Positions 44,867-53,635 of a stretch of DNA of 64,000 bases are shown here, piece after piece. Positions within the stretch are counted from its first letter, which is position 1. Every line of letters begins with the position of its first letter. The position numbers and the translations under genes were made by a program. The notes under the pieces were generated by a model that worked only from the letters and a program-made list of their open reading frames with translations, was not told the DNA's origin and made no database searches. The DNA is from Azotimanducus sp963663145 (GTDB lineage Bacteria > Pseudomonadota > Gammaproteobacteria > Pseudomonadales > Azotimanducaceae): contig OY760134.1 of the NCBI GenBank assembly GCA_963663145.1, forward strand, positions 1,674,001 through 1,738,000, given 5' to 3'.

Positions 44867-46240
44867 ATGATGGAAGTCACGGGACAACCCGATAGTTCGA
44901 TGAACGCACCCATAGGATCCCTCATCCAAGGTATAGACCGCGGCAAGGCACCGGAACCGAAAATTCTTGATCGCCCCGTGACTGGCGACCGCTATTACAG
45001 CCGCGAATTCGCGCAGGCCGAATGGGATCATATGTGGACCAAGGTCTGGCTCATAGGCGGTCTTGAGGCGGAGGTGCCCGAGCCTGGGGACTTCATCACC
45101 TGCGAGATTGGTCGCGAATCGATTCTCATGGTGCGTGCGGAAGATCAGCGCATCCGCGCCTTCTATAACGTTTGCCAACACCGAGGCAATCGCCTTGCAC
45201 ATGCCAAGAATGGGCATGTGGCGAGCGATTTTGAATGTGCCTATCACGGCTGGCGGTACGACCTGACGGGCACGCTCAAGTGGGTCTACTGCGAGGAAGA
45301 CTTCGTGCAAGGCAGCCCGTGCGGCAAGCGCAATCTCGTTGAAATCCCCTGCGACACCTGGGCCGGCTTCATTTGGTACAGCATGGACGAAAATGCCAAG
45401 CCACTCGGCGAATTTTTGCATCCCATTGCCCAGCAGCTTGATTGCTATCGTATGGAGCGCATGAGACGCACCCACTGGGTGACCCTTGAGGGCGAATTCA
45501 ATTGGAAGTGTGTACAGGACAATTTCAACGAGAGCTACCACCTCCCCTATGTGCATCCGCAAGCATGTATCGCCCTTGATGAGCACTACTCAAACTGTCA
45601 GTTCGACCTCTATCCGAGTGGTCATGCGCGCATGTTCATGCCGGGAGGCGGCCCCAATCCCAACTATCAAGGCAGCCCGGACGACGTGTTTACCGCCCTC
45701 GGTGAAGAGATCAAGTTTTGGGAGTTGGACCCGGAACCCTTCAGATACAACCTCTCCAGCCTGCGCACGGCATTGCAGGCGCAAAAGCGCAAGCTCGGTG
45801 GCAGCAAAGGGTATGACTTTTCGCTCTACTCAGACGAACAACTGACGGATCACTACCACTACACGCTGTTCCCCAATGTTTCCTTCAGCATGAAACCTGA
45901 CGGTTGCATTTGGCTGCGCGGGAACCCGCATCCAACCGATCCTGAGAAGTGCCTGTTCGATATGTGGTACCTGACCCTTTTCCCCGAGGGCGCAACCGAG
46001 TACTTTTCGGCCTCCATGAACGACTGGGTGAGCATCGACCATGCGGCGGAGCATCAGATTGGGAAGGTCGGGGAAGTCTCCTGTGGGCCTGGGATCGATC
46101 AAGATGTCGCGATCTGGGCCACCCAGCAGCAAGGTCTCCGCTCACGGGGCTACAGAGACGACTACATGCCCTTGCAGGAACGGAGAGTTCGCTATTTCCA
46201 CCAGAATCTCGACCGGTATCTCGCGGACAAAGTGGACTGA
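44867..46240 (+). CDS. Rieske non-heme iron oxygenase, alpha subunit
   Basis: A 457-residue ring-hydroxylating-type oxygenase. The Rieske 2Fe-2S cluster is bound by NVCQHRGNRL and CAYHGWRYD (about residues 103-126). The catalytic mononuclear iron is bound by the 2-His/1-carboxylate set in QDNFNESYHLPYVH (about residues 220-235) with a distal Asp near the C-terminus. The protein uses electrons from the ferredoxin encoded 7 bases downstream. The family hydroxylates aromatics, sterols or quaternary amines, and the sequence alone does not choose. No small beta subunit is present, so a homotrimeric (alpha-3) enzyme is likely. Confidence 0.88.
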   Translation: MMEVTGQPDSSMNAPIGSLIQGIDRGKAPEPKILDRPVTGDRYYSREFAQAEWDHMWTKVWLIGGLEAEVPEPGDFITCEIGRESILMVRAEDQRIRAFYNVCQHRGNRLAHAKNGHVASDFECAYHGWRYDLTGTLKWVYCEEDFVQGSPCGKRNLVEIPCDTWAGFIWYSMDENAKPLGEFLHPIAQQLDCYRMERMRRTHWVTLEGEFNWKCVQDNFNESYHLPYVHPQACIALDEHYSNCQFDLYPSGHARMFMPGGGPNPNYQGSPDDVFTALGEEIKFWELDPEPFRYNLSSLRTALQAQKRKLGGSKGYDFSLYSDEQLTDHYHYTLFPNVSFSMKPDGCIWLRGNPHPTDPEKCLFDMWYLTLFPEGATEYFSASMNDWVSIDHAAEHQIGKVGEVSCGPGIDQDVAIWATQQQGLRSRGYRDDYMPLQERRVRYFHQNLDRYLADKVD

Positions 46241-46247
46241 GCACAAG

Positions 46248-46625
46248 ATGAGCGACAAACGGCTCGTCCCGCTTGCGGAGATCGAATCCCTCGCTGAGGG
46301 CGAAAAGCGCTTGTACACGGCCGGATGCTTTGAAGTCCTCGTGTGTCGCGTCAGAGGCGAACTCTATGCCGTCGAGAACAAGTGCTCGCATCAGGAGCGT
46401 CCGCTCGTTCGTGGTCGGCTACTCAACCACTTGCTCGTTTGCCCGGTGCATGGTGCCGCGTTCGATGTGCGCGACGGCACCCACAAGTCGCCTCCCGCAA
46501 CCTGCGGCATTGCGAGCTTTCCAGTTATTCAAACCGAAGAAGGAATTTGCGTCGAAGTCCCGCGAGAAGTGAAGAAACCAGACGCGGATCCATTCTCAGG
46601 CCCGCAGATGGTGCGCACGCGCTAG
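46248..46625 (+). CDS. Rieske-type ferredoxin
   Basis: A 125-residue Rieske ferredoxin, electron donor to the preceding oxygenase. The cluster motifs are NKCSHQERPLVRG (Cys-x-His) and LVCPVHGAAFDVRDG (Cys-x-x-His). The start ATG 46248 lies 7 bases after the oxygenase stop. No ferredoxin reductase is nearby, so a general reductase must serve it. Confidence 0.88.
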   Translation: MSDKRLVPLAEIESLAEGEKRLYTAGCFEVLVCRVRGELYAVENKCSHQERPLVRGRLLNHLLVCPVHGAAFDVRDGTHKSPPATCGIASFPVIQTEEGICVEVPREVKKPDADPFSGPQMVRTR

Positions 46626-46730
46626 GGTTCTTGAGCCTATTCGATGTCATCGCGACCCGCCAATAAGCGCGACTTCCGTAGTAAGCTAGGCGTTCTCGTG
46701 AACCTTTGCTCCTGAACAAGGGGAGTGCTT

Positions 46731-47579
46731 GTGAACCAAACGGTTCGAGCGTTGTGTACAAGTCTCGGCCAATGTGAACGAATTTCCGAGGCCGCAGTCA
46801 TTCTTACCGAGATCGGCAAGGCCATAGGCGCCCCCTTTCCGGCCGTCATCGCCGATTACACCAGCCACACGCTCGTAAAGGATGAGAATGGAGAGCCGCT
46901 CGCGAAGCACTTCGGCTGGGAGGAGGATTTTCGCGAGGATTGGGTCGAGCGCCGCTTACACCTTGTCAGCCCGATCGCCGCCATGTGCCGCCTATCACTG
47001 AAGCCCTTCATTTGGAAGGCTGAAGACGTACAGAAGGCCTGTAGTGCCCTGCCCCGATCAGCGGATTGGCACCTCACCCCCGAGCGCGGCATATTCGGTG
47101 CGCTTGCGGTGCCGGTTCATATGCCGCTGTGCCGTGTGGGTTCGGTACAGTGGATCAGTCGCGATGAATCTTCCGAGCTGCACGCCATCCTGTCCGAATA
47201 CGGGACGTATCTGCGGGCTGCCGCGCACTTTTTCATGGAACTCATCTACACCGAGCGCACCGACACGGAGATTTCCATTCAAGGCGAACATCCAGACGAA
47301 AAAGCCTTCACCGAACTCAATCGAGTACGGCTCACCGAACGGGAACTCGAGTGTCTCAATTGGGTCGCCCTCGGAAAAACCGATGTGCAGATCGGAGAGA
47401 TCATCCACCGCGTGGCGACCACCTCACGCTTCCATGTCGAAAACGCCATGACCAAACTTGGCGCGAGCAATCGCGCGCAAGCCGTGGCGATTGCCATGCA
47501 ACTCGGCATCATCCGCGCCCACGACAACATCCATCCAGCGGACATGGCGAGGCGTCATGCCCAGAGGTATCAGTATTAG
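46731..47579 (+). CDS. LuxR-family regulator with autoinducer-binding-type domain (LuxR solo)
   Basis: A 282-residue transcription factor. The N-terminal part (RISEAAVILTEIGKAIG ... PERGIFGALAVPVHMP ... GSVQWISR) fits the acyl-homoserine-lactone-binding fold. The C-terminal HTH is LTERELECLNWVALGKTD, then ATTSRFHVENAMTKLGASNR and AQAVAIAMQLGII. GTG 46731 has GGGGAG about 7 bases upstream. No luxI is in the window, so it would be a solo sensing an exogenous or unrelated ligand. A loose dyad (CCTT-N11-AAGG) overlaps its ribosome site. It may control the Rieske genes or the acyl-CoA dehydrogenase beside it. Confidence 0.8.
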   Translation: MNQTVRALCTSLGQCERISEAAVILTEIGKAIGAPFPAVIADYTSHTLVKDENGEPLAKHFGWEEDFREDWVERRLHLVSPIAAMCRLSLKPFIWKAEDVQKACSALPRSADWHLTPERGIFGALAVPVHMPLCRVGSVQWISRDESSELHAILSEYGTYLRAAAHFFMELIYTERTDTEISIQGEHPDEKAFTELNRVRLTERELECLNWVALGKTDVQIGEIIHRVATTSRFHVENAMTKLGASNRAQAVAIAMQLGIIRAHDNIHPADMARRHAQRYQY

Positions 47580-47594
47580 CACCCGAGAAGACCC

Positions 47595-48812
47595 TTAGAG
47601 CCCAAGCACCCGCTTGGCAATCACGTTCTTCTGAACCTCATGCGAGCCACCGTATATCGACGCGGCGCGACCGTTCAAGTACCGCCCCATCACACGCTCT
47701 GTTTCAGGCCGTCCCGGCCAGCCCTCATTGCTGCCTTCGTGCGGGGAAATAAGGTTCGCGCTGGGCAGCCCGTAGTAGCCGATCGCCTCGACTTTTAGCG
47801 TTTCAAGCCACTGCGCGAGATCCGAAGCCGAATTCTTCAAGATCGACGACCCCGGTCCCGGAGAAGCTCCCTGCATGGCATCGACTGCCATGAGTTCCGT
47901 CAGCATGTGCGACCGCTGCGCAATCTCGACTTCCGTGATCTTCTGACGGAATACCGGATCATCAATCAGCCGCGTTCCGTCGGCGGCCTCGCGCGTCGCG
48001 ATCAACTTGAGATCGCCGAGCGAACTCGCGAGCCGCGCGGAAGCGCCTCCGCCGCCGCGCTCAAATTCAAGCAGATACTTGGCCACCGTCCAGCCCTGGT
48101 GCTCTGGACCGACTCGGTTCTCTTGCAGGACCCGTACCTCATCGAAGAAGACTTGATTAACCTCATGGTCTCCGGCCAAGGTGATGATGGGCTTGACTTC
48201 AACCCCTGGCGAGTCCAACTCGATCAACAGGAAGGTGATGCCATGCTGTGGCTTACCACTCGAATCGGTGCGCACCAGACAAAAGATGTGGTCGGCGAAC
48301 TGTGCATGTGTGGTCCAAATCTTGGTGCCATTGACCACATAGTCGTCGCCATCCGGGACCGCGCTGGTCTTCAGGCTCGCGAGGTCCGAACCGGACCCGG
48401 GCTCGGAATAGCCTTGGCACCAATAGTGTTCACCACTCAAAATGCGCGGCAAGTAAAAAGCTTTCTGTGCCGGGGTTCCATACTTGAAGAGCACCGGTGC
48501 CAGCATCCCGATCCCCATGGGAATCAATCCAGGCGTACCGGCCTTCGCACACTCTTGGCCGAAAATATACTTCTGGGTCACCGTCCAGCCAGTACCACCG
48601 TGCTCGACCGGCCAAGAGGGAACGGCCCAGCCCTTTCTATGCAGCACCGCCTGCCACTCCAGTGCCAATGACTTGTCGGCGAACACGGAGGTCACCCTAG
48701 AAGCGCGACGACGCAAATCATCCGTCAGATGCTCGTCGAGAAAGTCCGCTACTTCTTGGCGGAAGGCTTCATCCTCCGCTCCATAGTCAAGATTCATGTT
48801 GATGCGTCCCAT
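47595..48812 (-). CDS. Acyl-CoA dehydrogenase
   Basis: A 405-residue FAD-dependent acyl-CoA dehydrogenase. Motifs: GWAVPSWPVEHGGTGWTVTQ, the flavin loop CQGYSEPGSGSDLASLKT, VNGTKIWTTHAQFADHIFCL and the C-terminal GGSHEVQKNVIAKRVLGL. ATG 48812 was chosen because AGGAG lies about 6 bases upstream; ATG 48797 is an alternative, and the longer frame from 48947 has no family support. The chain-length preference is not readable. It converges on the LuxR-type gene (16-base gap) and diverges from the toxin-antitoxin pair. Confidence 0.88.
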   Translation of the reverse strand: MGRINMNLDYGAEDEAFRQEVADFLDEHLTDDLRRRASRVTSVFADKSLALEWQAVLHRKGWAVPSWPVEHGGTGWTVTQKYIFGQECAKAGTPGLIPMGIGMLAPVLFKYGTPAQKAFYLPRILSGEHYWCQGYSEPGSGSDLASLKTSAVPDGDDYVVNGTKIWTTHAQFADHIFCLVRTDSSGKPQHGITFLLIELDSPGVEVKPIITLAGDHEVNQVFFDEVRVLQENRVGPEHQGWTVAKYLLEFERGGGGASARLASSLGDLKLIATREAADGTRLIDDPVFRQKITEVEIAQRSHMLTELMAVDAMQGASPGPGSSILKNSASDLAQWLETLKVEAIGYYGLPSANLISPHEGSNEGWPGRPETERVMGRYLNGRAASIYGGSHEVQKNVIAKRVLGL

Positions 48813-48938
48813 CGATCTCCTGATTGCATAATAACTGCCAGCCACACCCCCAAGGGAACTCGCGGAAGTCAGGGGATTGCAAGACAACTCAGCGGGCAAT
48901 ATGATGTCAATGAAGGCATAATTTTGAAGGCAACCTGC

Positions 48939-49169
48939 ATGGCGCAATTAACGGTGCGAAATATATCTCCCGAACTGGTTACTGCTTTGAAGCACCAAGC
49001 CGCAAACAATGGACGCTCAGCAGAAGCAGAGCATCGCGAGATTCTCCGCTCGGTCCTCATTGAAGGCAGCGAAGACTTCAGCATACGGGCGCGCAAGTTG
49101 CGAGAACGCTTGCGCTCATCGATTGACAGTGCAGAAATAATTCGAACCGACCGCGACCGCATTTCATGA
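48939..49169 (+). CDS. FitA/VapB-type ribbon-helix-helix antitoxin
   Basis: A 76-residue antitoxin. The N-terminal MAQLTVRNISPELVTALKHQ and AANNGRSAEAEHREILRSVL form a ribbon-helix-helix DNA-binding fold; the C-terminal part (IRARKLRERLRSS) would cover the toxin active site. ATG 48939 has GAAGG about 8 bases upstream. Its stop overlaps the toxin start as ATGA (49166-49169). Autorepression through sites in 48813-48938 is expected. Confidence 0.85.
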   Translation: MAQLTVRNISPELVTALKHQAANNGRSAEAEHREILRSVLIEGSEDFSIRARKLRERLRSSIDSAEIIRTDRDRIS

Positions 49170-49606
49170 GTCGCTATGTGATCGATGCTTCGGTGGCCGT
49201 AAAATGGCTCGTCGACGAGGAGCACTCCGAAGAAGCTGCGAAGCTGCTTGATCGCGGTGCGCCTCTGATTGCACCGGAACTCGTGTTTGCCGAATCTGCC
49301 AACGCGCTCTGGGCGATGCACCGTCGCGGCGACATCGACGCGAATGAACTCGCAGAGGCCGTTGATGCCTTGCGGGTAGCGCCTATACTTGTGCCGAGAC
49401 CCATGCGCGCACTTACCGCAGCCGCTACCCGTTTAGCACGCGATTTGAACCATCCGGTGTATGACTGCTTCTACCTCGCGCTGGCGCTTGAGCTGCAGTA
49501 CCCAGTTGTCACGGCAGACAGGGTATTCCAAAACAAGGTCGACGCACACCCCTACCTGTCGCACCACATTACGCACGTGGCACAGGCCTCTAAGCACATT
49601 CGCTAG
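49166..49606 (+). CDS. VapC-type PIN-domain toxin
   Basis: A 146-residue PIN ribonuclease. Acidic residues are in place: Asp7 in YVIDASVAVKW, Glu43 in VFAESANAL, Asp99 in PVYDCFYLALA and a final Asp in VVTADRVFQNK. Such toxins cleave tRNA or rRNA when the antitoxin is lost. It overlaps its antitoxin gene by four bases. Confidence 0.88.
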   Translation: MSRYVIDASVAVKWLVDEEHSEEAAKLLDRGAPLIAPELVFAESANALWAMHRRGDIDANELAEAVDALRVAPILVPRPMRALTAAATRLARDLNHPVYDCFYLALALELQYPVVTADRVFQNKVDAHPYLSHHITHVAQASKHIR

Positions 49607-49720
49607 TTCTAGACCGCTTGGTCGTGCGGATTCATGCGGACTAGGGTCAAGCACTCGCCGCATTTGACCATCGCGTCAATCTCGCCAACAATGCGCAATT
49701 CGATACTCGCAAGGCATTCA

Positions 49721-50074
49721 ATGGCCACCATTATCATCACCGCTGAAATCGACCTGCCAGCCGAGCGCGTGGACGAAGCACTCGCCGCCGGCAAACCGCT
49801 CATCGAAGGCGCGCTCACTCAAGACGGATGTCTCGACTATGACTGGTGCCCGAACCCGCTGGTACCCGGCAGAATTCGCGTCTTTGAGCGTTGGCGCGAC
49901 GAAGCCGCCTTGGCCAATCACTTCAACAATCGCTGGTATCAGGAGATGGCGGCGACCATCGGCGCCTTCGGGCTTATTTCGGCCGAGAGTGCCAAGTACC
50001 GATGCGATGCCGAAGAACCTGTCTACGACGAAACCCGCACGCCGCGCGCGGACTTCTTCACGCTGAAGGATTAG
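49721..50074 (+). CDS. ABM-domain (antibiotic biosynthesis monooxygenase-like) protein
   Basis: A 117-residue ferredoxin-like-fold protein of the ABM/YgiN type. TIIITAEIDLPAERVDEALA, the CLDYDWCPNP region, RIRVFERWRDEAALANHFN and WYQEMAATIGAF follow the family order. ATG 49721 has AAGG 6 bases upstream. It ends 5 bases before the paaA-like gene, so it heads that operon. Members act as cofactor-free quinol monooxygenases or as heme or aromatic binders; the role here may be handling a catechol- or quinol-like intermediate, which is inference. Confidence 0.75.
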   Translation: MATIIITAEIDLPAERVDEALAAGKPLIEGALTQDGCLDYDWCPNPLVPGRIRVFERWRDEAALANHFNNRWYQEMAATIGAFGLISAESAKYRCDAEEPVYDETRTPRADFFTLKD

Positions 50075-50079
50075 CAAAC

Positions 50080-51030
50080 ATGGCGAGCTCCGATACCCCA
50101 TCCATTGAAGCACTGGAATCGGCCTTTCAGGCGAAGATTGATCGAGACCAGCGCATCGAGCCCAAGGATTGGATGCCGGACGCCTACCGCAAGACGCTGA
50201 TTCGTCAGATTTCTCAACACGCCCATTCCGAAGTCGTGGGCATGCTGCCTGAAGGCGAGTGGATCACTCGCGCACCAAGCCTCAAGCGAAAGGCCATCCT
50301 CATGGCCAAGGTGCAGGATGAGGCCGGCCACGGAGCCTATTTGTACGGCGCAGCTGAAACCTTGGGCGCTTCAAGAGACGAGATGATCGAGGCGCTGCTT
50401 TCCGGCAGCGCGAAGTACTCAAGCATTTTCAACTATCCGAGCCTGACTTGGGCTGACGTAGGCGCGATCGGCTGGCTTGTGGACAGCGCCGCGATCCTCA
50501 ACCAAGTGCCCCTGTGTCGATGCTCCTACGGCCCTTATGCGCGGGCCATGACCCGCATTTGCCGCGAAGAGAGTTTTCATCAACGCCAAGGGTTCGACAT
50601 CATCCTGTCGCTGGTGCGGGGCAGCGAGGCACAGCGCGATATGGCGCAAGGAGCGCTTGATCGCTGGTGGTGGCCCGCAGTCATGATGTTTGGTCCTCCA
50701 GACCAAGAATCGCCTCACACCAAGCGATCAATGCACTGGAAAATCAAGCATTTCACTAATGATGAACTGCGCCAGCGATTTATCGACATCACCGTGCCGC
50801 AAGCCGATTACTTGGGGCTGAAGATTCCAGATGCTGCGCTTAAATGGAACGCCGAGTCCGGACACTACGATTTTGGCGAGCCGGACTGGGAAGAATTCGG
50901 GCGAGTGATTGCTGGCGACGGGCCTTGCAATAGGCAGCGCATGGAAGCGATGCGCAAGCGATATGAGGATGGTGCTTGGGTTCGCGAAGCGGCCATTGCC
51001 CACGCCCGCAAGCAGGCCGCAAAGCACTGA
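50080..51030 (+). CDS. paaA: Phenylacetyl-CoA epoxidase-like catalytic subunit
   Basis: A 316-residue diiron monooxygenase subunit of the PaaA family. The diiron Glu-x-x-His pairs are visible: VQDEAGHGAYLYGAAE and ICREESFHQRQGF. RWWWPAVMMFGPPD and MHWKIKHFTNDELRQRF are also typical of PaaA. It would epoxidise the ring of phenylacetyl-CoA or a related acyl-CoA thioester. It overlaps paaB by one base. The other paa genes (paaK, paaZ, paaG) are not in the window, so the substrate remains open. Confidence 0.88.
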   Translation: MASSDTPSIEALESAFQAKIDRDQRIEPKDWMPDAYRKTLIRQISQHAHSEVVGMLPEGEWITRAPSLKRKAILMAKVQDEAGHGAYLYGAAETLGASRDEMIEALLSGSAKYSSIFNYPSLTWADVGAIGWLVDSAAILNQVPLCRCSYGPYARAMTRICREESFHQRQGFDIILSLVRGSEAQRDMAQGALDRWWWPAVMMFGPPDQESPHTKRSMHWKIKHFTNDELRQRFIDITVPQADYLGLKIPDAALKWNAESGHYDFGEPDWEEFGRVIAGDGPCNRQRMEAMRKRYEDGAWVREAAIAHARKQAAKH

Positions 51031-51341
51031 TGTCAAAGGTGATTTCGCCCACCCGGATAAGTGCTTCCTGGCCGATTTTTGAGGTCTTCGTTCGCCCAAA
51101 ATCTGGCCTGGAACACAAGCATGTCGGGAGTGTGCATGCGGCTGATGCCGACATGGCGCTTGAGCACGCGCGCGATCTGTTTACGCGGCGATTGGAGGGG
51201 GTGAGCCTCTGGGTTGTCCCTTCGTCGGCAATCATCGCAAGCGACCCTGATGATGCCGACCCCTTCTTCGAGCCGGCGCGCACCAAGCCCTATCGGCACC
51301 CCACCTTTTATCCGATTCCGGATGAAGTCAAGCACCTATGA
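51030..51341 (+). CDS. paaB: PaaB-like epoxidase subunit
   Basis: A 103-residue bridging subunit. WPIFEVFVRPKSGLEHKHVG and ADADMALEHARDLFTRR, followed by SLWVVPSSAI, are the family pattern. PaaB connects PaaAC heterodimers and is essential for activity in the known complex. Its start lies at the paaA stop (TGATG) and its stop overlaps paaC (ATGA). Confidence 0.88.
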   Translation: MSKVISPTRISASWPIFEVFVRPKSGLEHKHVGSVHAADADMALEHARDLFTRRLEGVSLWVVPSSAIIASDPDDADPFFEPARTKPYRHPTFYPIPDEVKHL

Positions 51342-52093
51342 CGACCCCGCATGAAGACTTTTTGCTGAGGATTGCAGACACCAATTTGGTGGCCGCGCAA
51401 AGACTTGGAGAACTCATCGGACATGCCCCCGAGATCGAACAGGACATCAGTCTCACCAATATCGGATTGGACCATCTTGAGCGTGCGCGCACCCTGTACC
51501 AGCACCTTGCAGAGCTGCGAGGCAACGGCAGCACGGAAGATAGCTTTGCGTTTACGCGCGCCGCGGAGACCTTTCGCAACCTGTGCCTCGCAGAGCTTCC
51601 GAACAGGGATTTCGCGCACTTGATACTGCGACAATATTTAATCGATGTATGGCACCTTAAGCTCTTGGCGCGCGTATCCGGTTCAACTTACCCGCTCCTC
51701 TCGAATCATCGCGAGGCTTGGTTCGATCAGACCCGCTACCATCACCGATACACCGCCGCCTGGGTCAAAAGACTTGGCGATGGCACCGAAGAGAGCCATG
51801 TGCGCATGTGGCGCGCGCTCGATTTCGTCTGGCCCTATGGACGGGAGATTCTCGAGTCGGATGCGGTCGAAACGGCGGTGCAGCGCGAAGGAATCGCAAG
51901 AGTTGAAGGGCTCGGGGCGGAGTGGCTCGAGGAAGTATCCGCACACCTGACGGGGGTGGGACTCGAACCGCCAAACGCGGAGTCGAAGCCTGACCCAGCA
52001 ATGGGAAAACAGGGGCGTCACACGCCTCACCTCGCCGAATTGCTTACGGAACTGCAGTTCATGCAACACACATTCCCGGACCTTTGCTGGTAG
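51338..52093 (+). CDS. paaC: PaaC-like structural subunit of epoxidase
   Basis: A 251-residue helical subunit. It is ferritin-like but lacks a full metal site, as PaaC does. Segments ISLTNIGLDHLERARTLYQH, PNRDFAHLILRQYLIDVWHL and HRYTAAWVKRLGDGTEESH match the family. It forms the heterodimer that supports PaaA. The start overlaps paaB by four bases. Confidence 0.85.
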   Translation: MTTPHEDFLLRIADTNLVAAQRLGELIGHAPEIEQDISLTNIGLDHLERARTLYQHLAELRGNGSTEDSFAFTRAAETFRNLCLAELPNRDFAHLILRQYLIDVWHLKLLARVSGSTYPLLSNHREAWFDQTRYHHRYTAAWVKRLGDGTEESHVRMWRALDFVWPYGREILESDAVETAVQREGIARVEGLGAEWLEEVSAHLTGVGLEPPNAESKPDPAMGKQGRHTPHLAELLTELQFMQHTFPDLCW

Positions 52094-52096
52094 ATC

Positions 52097-53170
52097 GTGA
52101 GCCGTTTTCATCTCCTCGAAATCCTCAAACACGAGGAAGTCGCAGAAGACGCCATCGAAATAGCCCTCAAGGTGCCGGCGGATTTATCGGCCGAGTTCAC
52201 GGCCCGCCCAGGGCAACACATCGTCTTGCGCGCGTCCATTGACGGCGAGGAGCAGAGAAGAACCTATTCGCTGACTTCGGCCGCCGGGGAGCTCCCGCTT
52301 CGCATTTGCCCGCGGGTGCATGAACACGGCGTCTTCTCCCGCCACCTCGCGCGGGACTATGCGCTGGGAGACCGAATCGAGGCGCTGTCGCCAAAGGGAA
52401 GCCTGTTTGTCGAACTTCAGGACGCGGCGCCGCGACATTGCGTGGGCTTCGCCGCCGGATGCGGTATTACGCCGATCTTCTCTCTGGTCTCGAGCCTGCT
52501 GCGTGACGAACCCGAGTCGCGCTTCACACTGGTGTTTGGCAACAGAAACATGGCGCGCGCCATGCTGCTTGAAGATCTCCTCGCGCTCAAGGACCGCTAC
52601 AAGGGCAGACTGGCCCTCACGATGCTCATGAGCCGCGAACCGGGTGATACCGAACTGTTGAACGGCCGTATCGACAAGCACTGGATAGAGCGGACGGCGG
52701 GCAAACTCTTTCCTTTGGACGCGAAAGCCTTTTACCTCTGCGGGCCCGGCACCATGATCGGGGAGGTTCGGGATTCGTTACTTGATCTGGGTGTTGATTC
52801 GACGAAAATTCACGTCGAGCACTTCTCCAGAGACACGCTAGATGTCGCTGAGGATCAGGCTTCGGCGAACATCGAGCGGCGCGATGAACAGGTAGAAGTG
52901 CAAGTGCTTCAAGCCGGCAGGCGGCGGAGCTTTCTCATGCAGTCGGGAGCGCAGACGATTCTGGAAGCCGGCCTCGAATCCGGATTGGAACTGCCCTATT
53001 CCTGCACGGGCGGCGTGTGCTGCACCTGTCGGGCACAACTCTTGGAAGGCCAAGTCGAGATGATGGAAAACTACGCACTTGAGCCCGACGAGGTCGAAGA
53101 AGGGGGCATCCTCGTCTGCCAGAGTCTACCGCTCAGCAATCAGGTCATCATCAGCTACGATGGGGGCTAG
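52097..53170 (+). CDS. paaE: PaaE-like ferredoxin-NADPH reductase of epoxidase
   Basis: A 357-residue reductase: N-terminal FAD domain (RPGQHIVLRA, RRTYSLTSA), NAD(P) domain (GFAAGCGITPIFSLVSSLL, FYLCGPGTMIGEVRDSL), and C-terminal 2Fe-2S ferredoxin (LPYSCTGGVCCTCRAQLLEG plus a Cys near LVCQSLPLS). It would feed electrons from NADPH to PaaA. The start is GTG 52097, three bases after the paaC stop. No paaD lies between paaC and paaE. Confidence 0.88.
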   Translation: MSRFHLLEILKHEEVAEDAIEIALKVPADLSAEFTARPGQHIVLRASIDGEEQRRTYSLTSAAGELPLRICPRVHEHGVFSRHLARDYALGDRIEALSPKGSLFVELQDAAPRHCVGFAAGCGITPIFSLVSSLLRDEPESRFTLVFGNRNMARAMLLEDLLALKDRYKGRLALTMLMSREPGDTELLNGRIDKHWIERTAGKLFPLDAKAFYLCGPGTMIGEVRDSLLDLGVDSTKIHVEHFSRDTLDVAEDQASANIERRDEQVEVQVLQAGRRRSFLMQSGAQTILEAGLESGLELPYSCTGGVCCTCRAQLLEGQVEMMENYALEPDEVEEGGILVCQSLPLSNQVIISYDGG

Positions 53171-53198
53171 TGTGCCGTCAAGCCATTCAGCATCCCAT

Positions 53199-53219
53199 GG
53201 GTCCGGGCGAACTGGACCC
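53199..53219. terminator. Hairpin between convergent genes
   Basis: GGGTCC (53199-53204) and GGACCC (53214-53219) with a 9-base loop, in the 51-base convergent gap between paaE and the vapC-type gene. There is no T-run, so a terminator role is only plausible. Confidence 0.3.
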
Positions 53220-53221
53220 GA

Positions 53222-53635
53222 TTAATTCGGCTGTGCTGGGGGGAGTAGGTTGAAGCCTTGTTGGGCAAAATCCATGTCCAAGGCCAGCACATCGGTTAAT
53301 CCGAGGCGGCGCATGAGTTCGAAACTGGTGCAATCCACCAGCGACAGGTGTCGTCGTGCCCCCGTGAAAAGTGAGGCAACCGCAGCCGCATGGAGCGCCT
53401 CGTCAACCCATACGGGCTGAAGCAATGGCAAAAAGACATCCGCGAGACCTTGAACAGCCTTGAAGCCAAGTCTGCGTTGAACTATGGCAAAGCTCTCAAC
53501 GAGGACATAGTTCGAGGTGAAAAGCACCCGCTCATCGTCGGTGACAACTCTCCAAGCCGCAACCACGTCCTCGTGCCGGGATTCGTCAGCGTCAAGGAGG
53601 GCGTACAGCGCGGAGGTATCAATGAATACGCTCAC
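53222..53635 (-). CDS. PIN-domain toxin (second VapBC pair)
   Basis: A 137-residue PIN protein. MSVFIDTSALYALLD has the first Asp, NYVLVESFAIVQ the Glu, SLVDCTSFELMRRLG and VLALDMDFAQQGF the last acidic residues. It overlaps its antitoxin gene by 4 bases (53632-53635). It belongs to a different PIN subgroup from the toxin at 49.2 kb, judging by its shorter core and the DTSALYALL opening. Confidence 0.87.
   Translation of the reverse strand: MSVFIDTSALYALLDADESRHEDVVAAWRVVTDDERVLFTSNYVLVESFAIVQRRLGFKAVQGLADVFLPLLQPVWVDEALHAAAVASLFTGARRHLSLVDCTSFELMRRLGLTDVLALDMDFAQQGFNLLPPAQPN

Noticed and set aside
46700..46730. A lux-box-like dyad CCTT-N11-AAGG before the LuxR gene
   Set aside because: Too short and loose, and one half is simply the ribosome-binding site; not listed as a feature.
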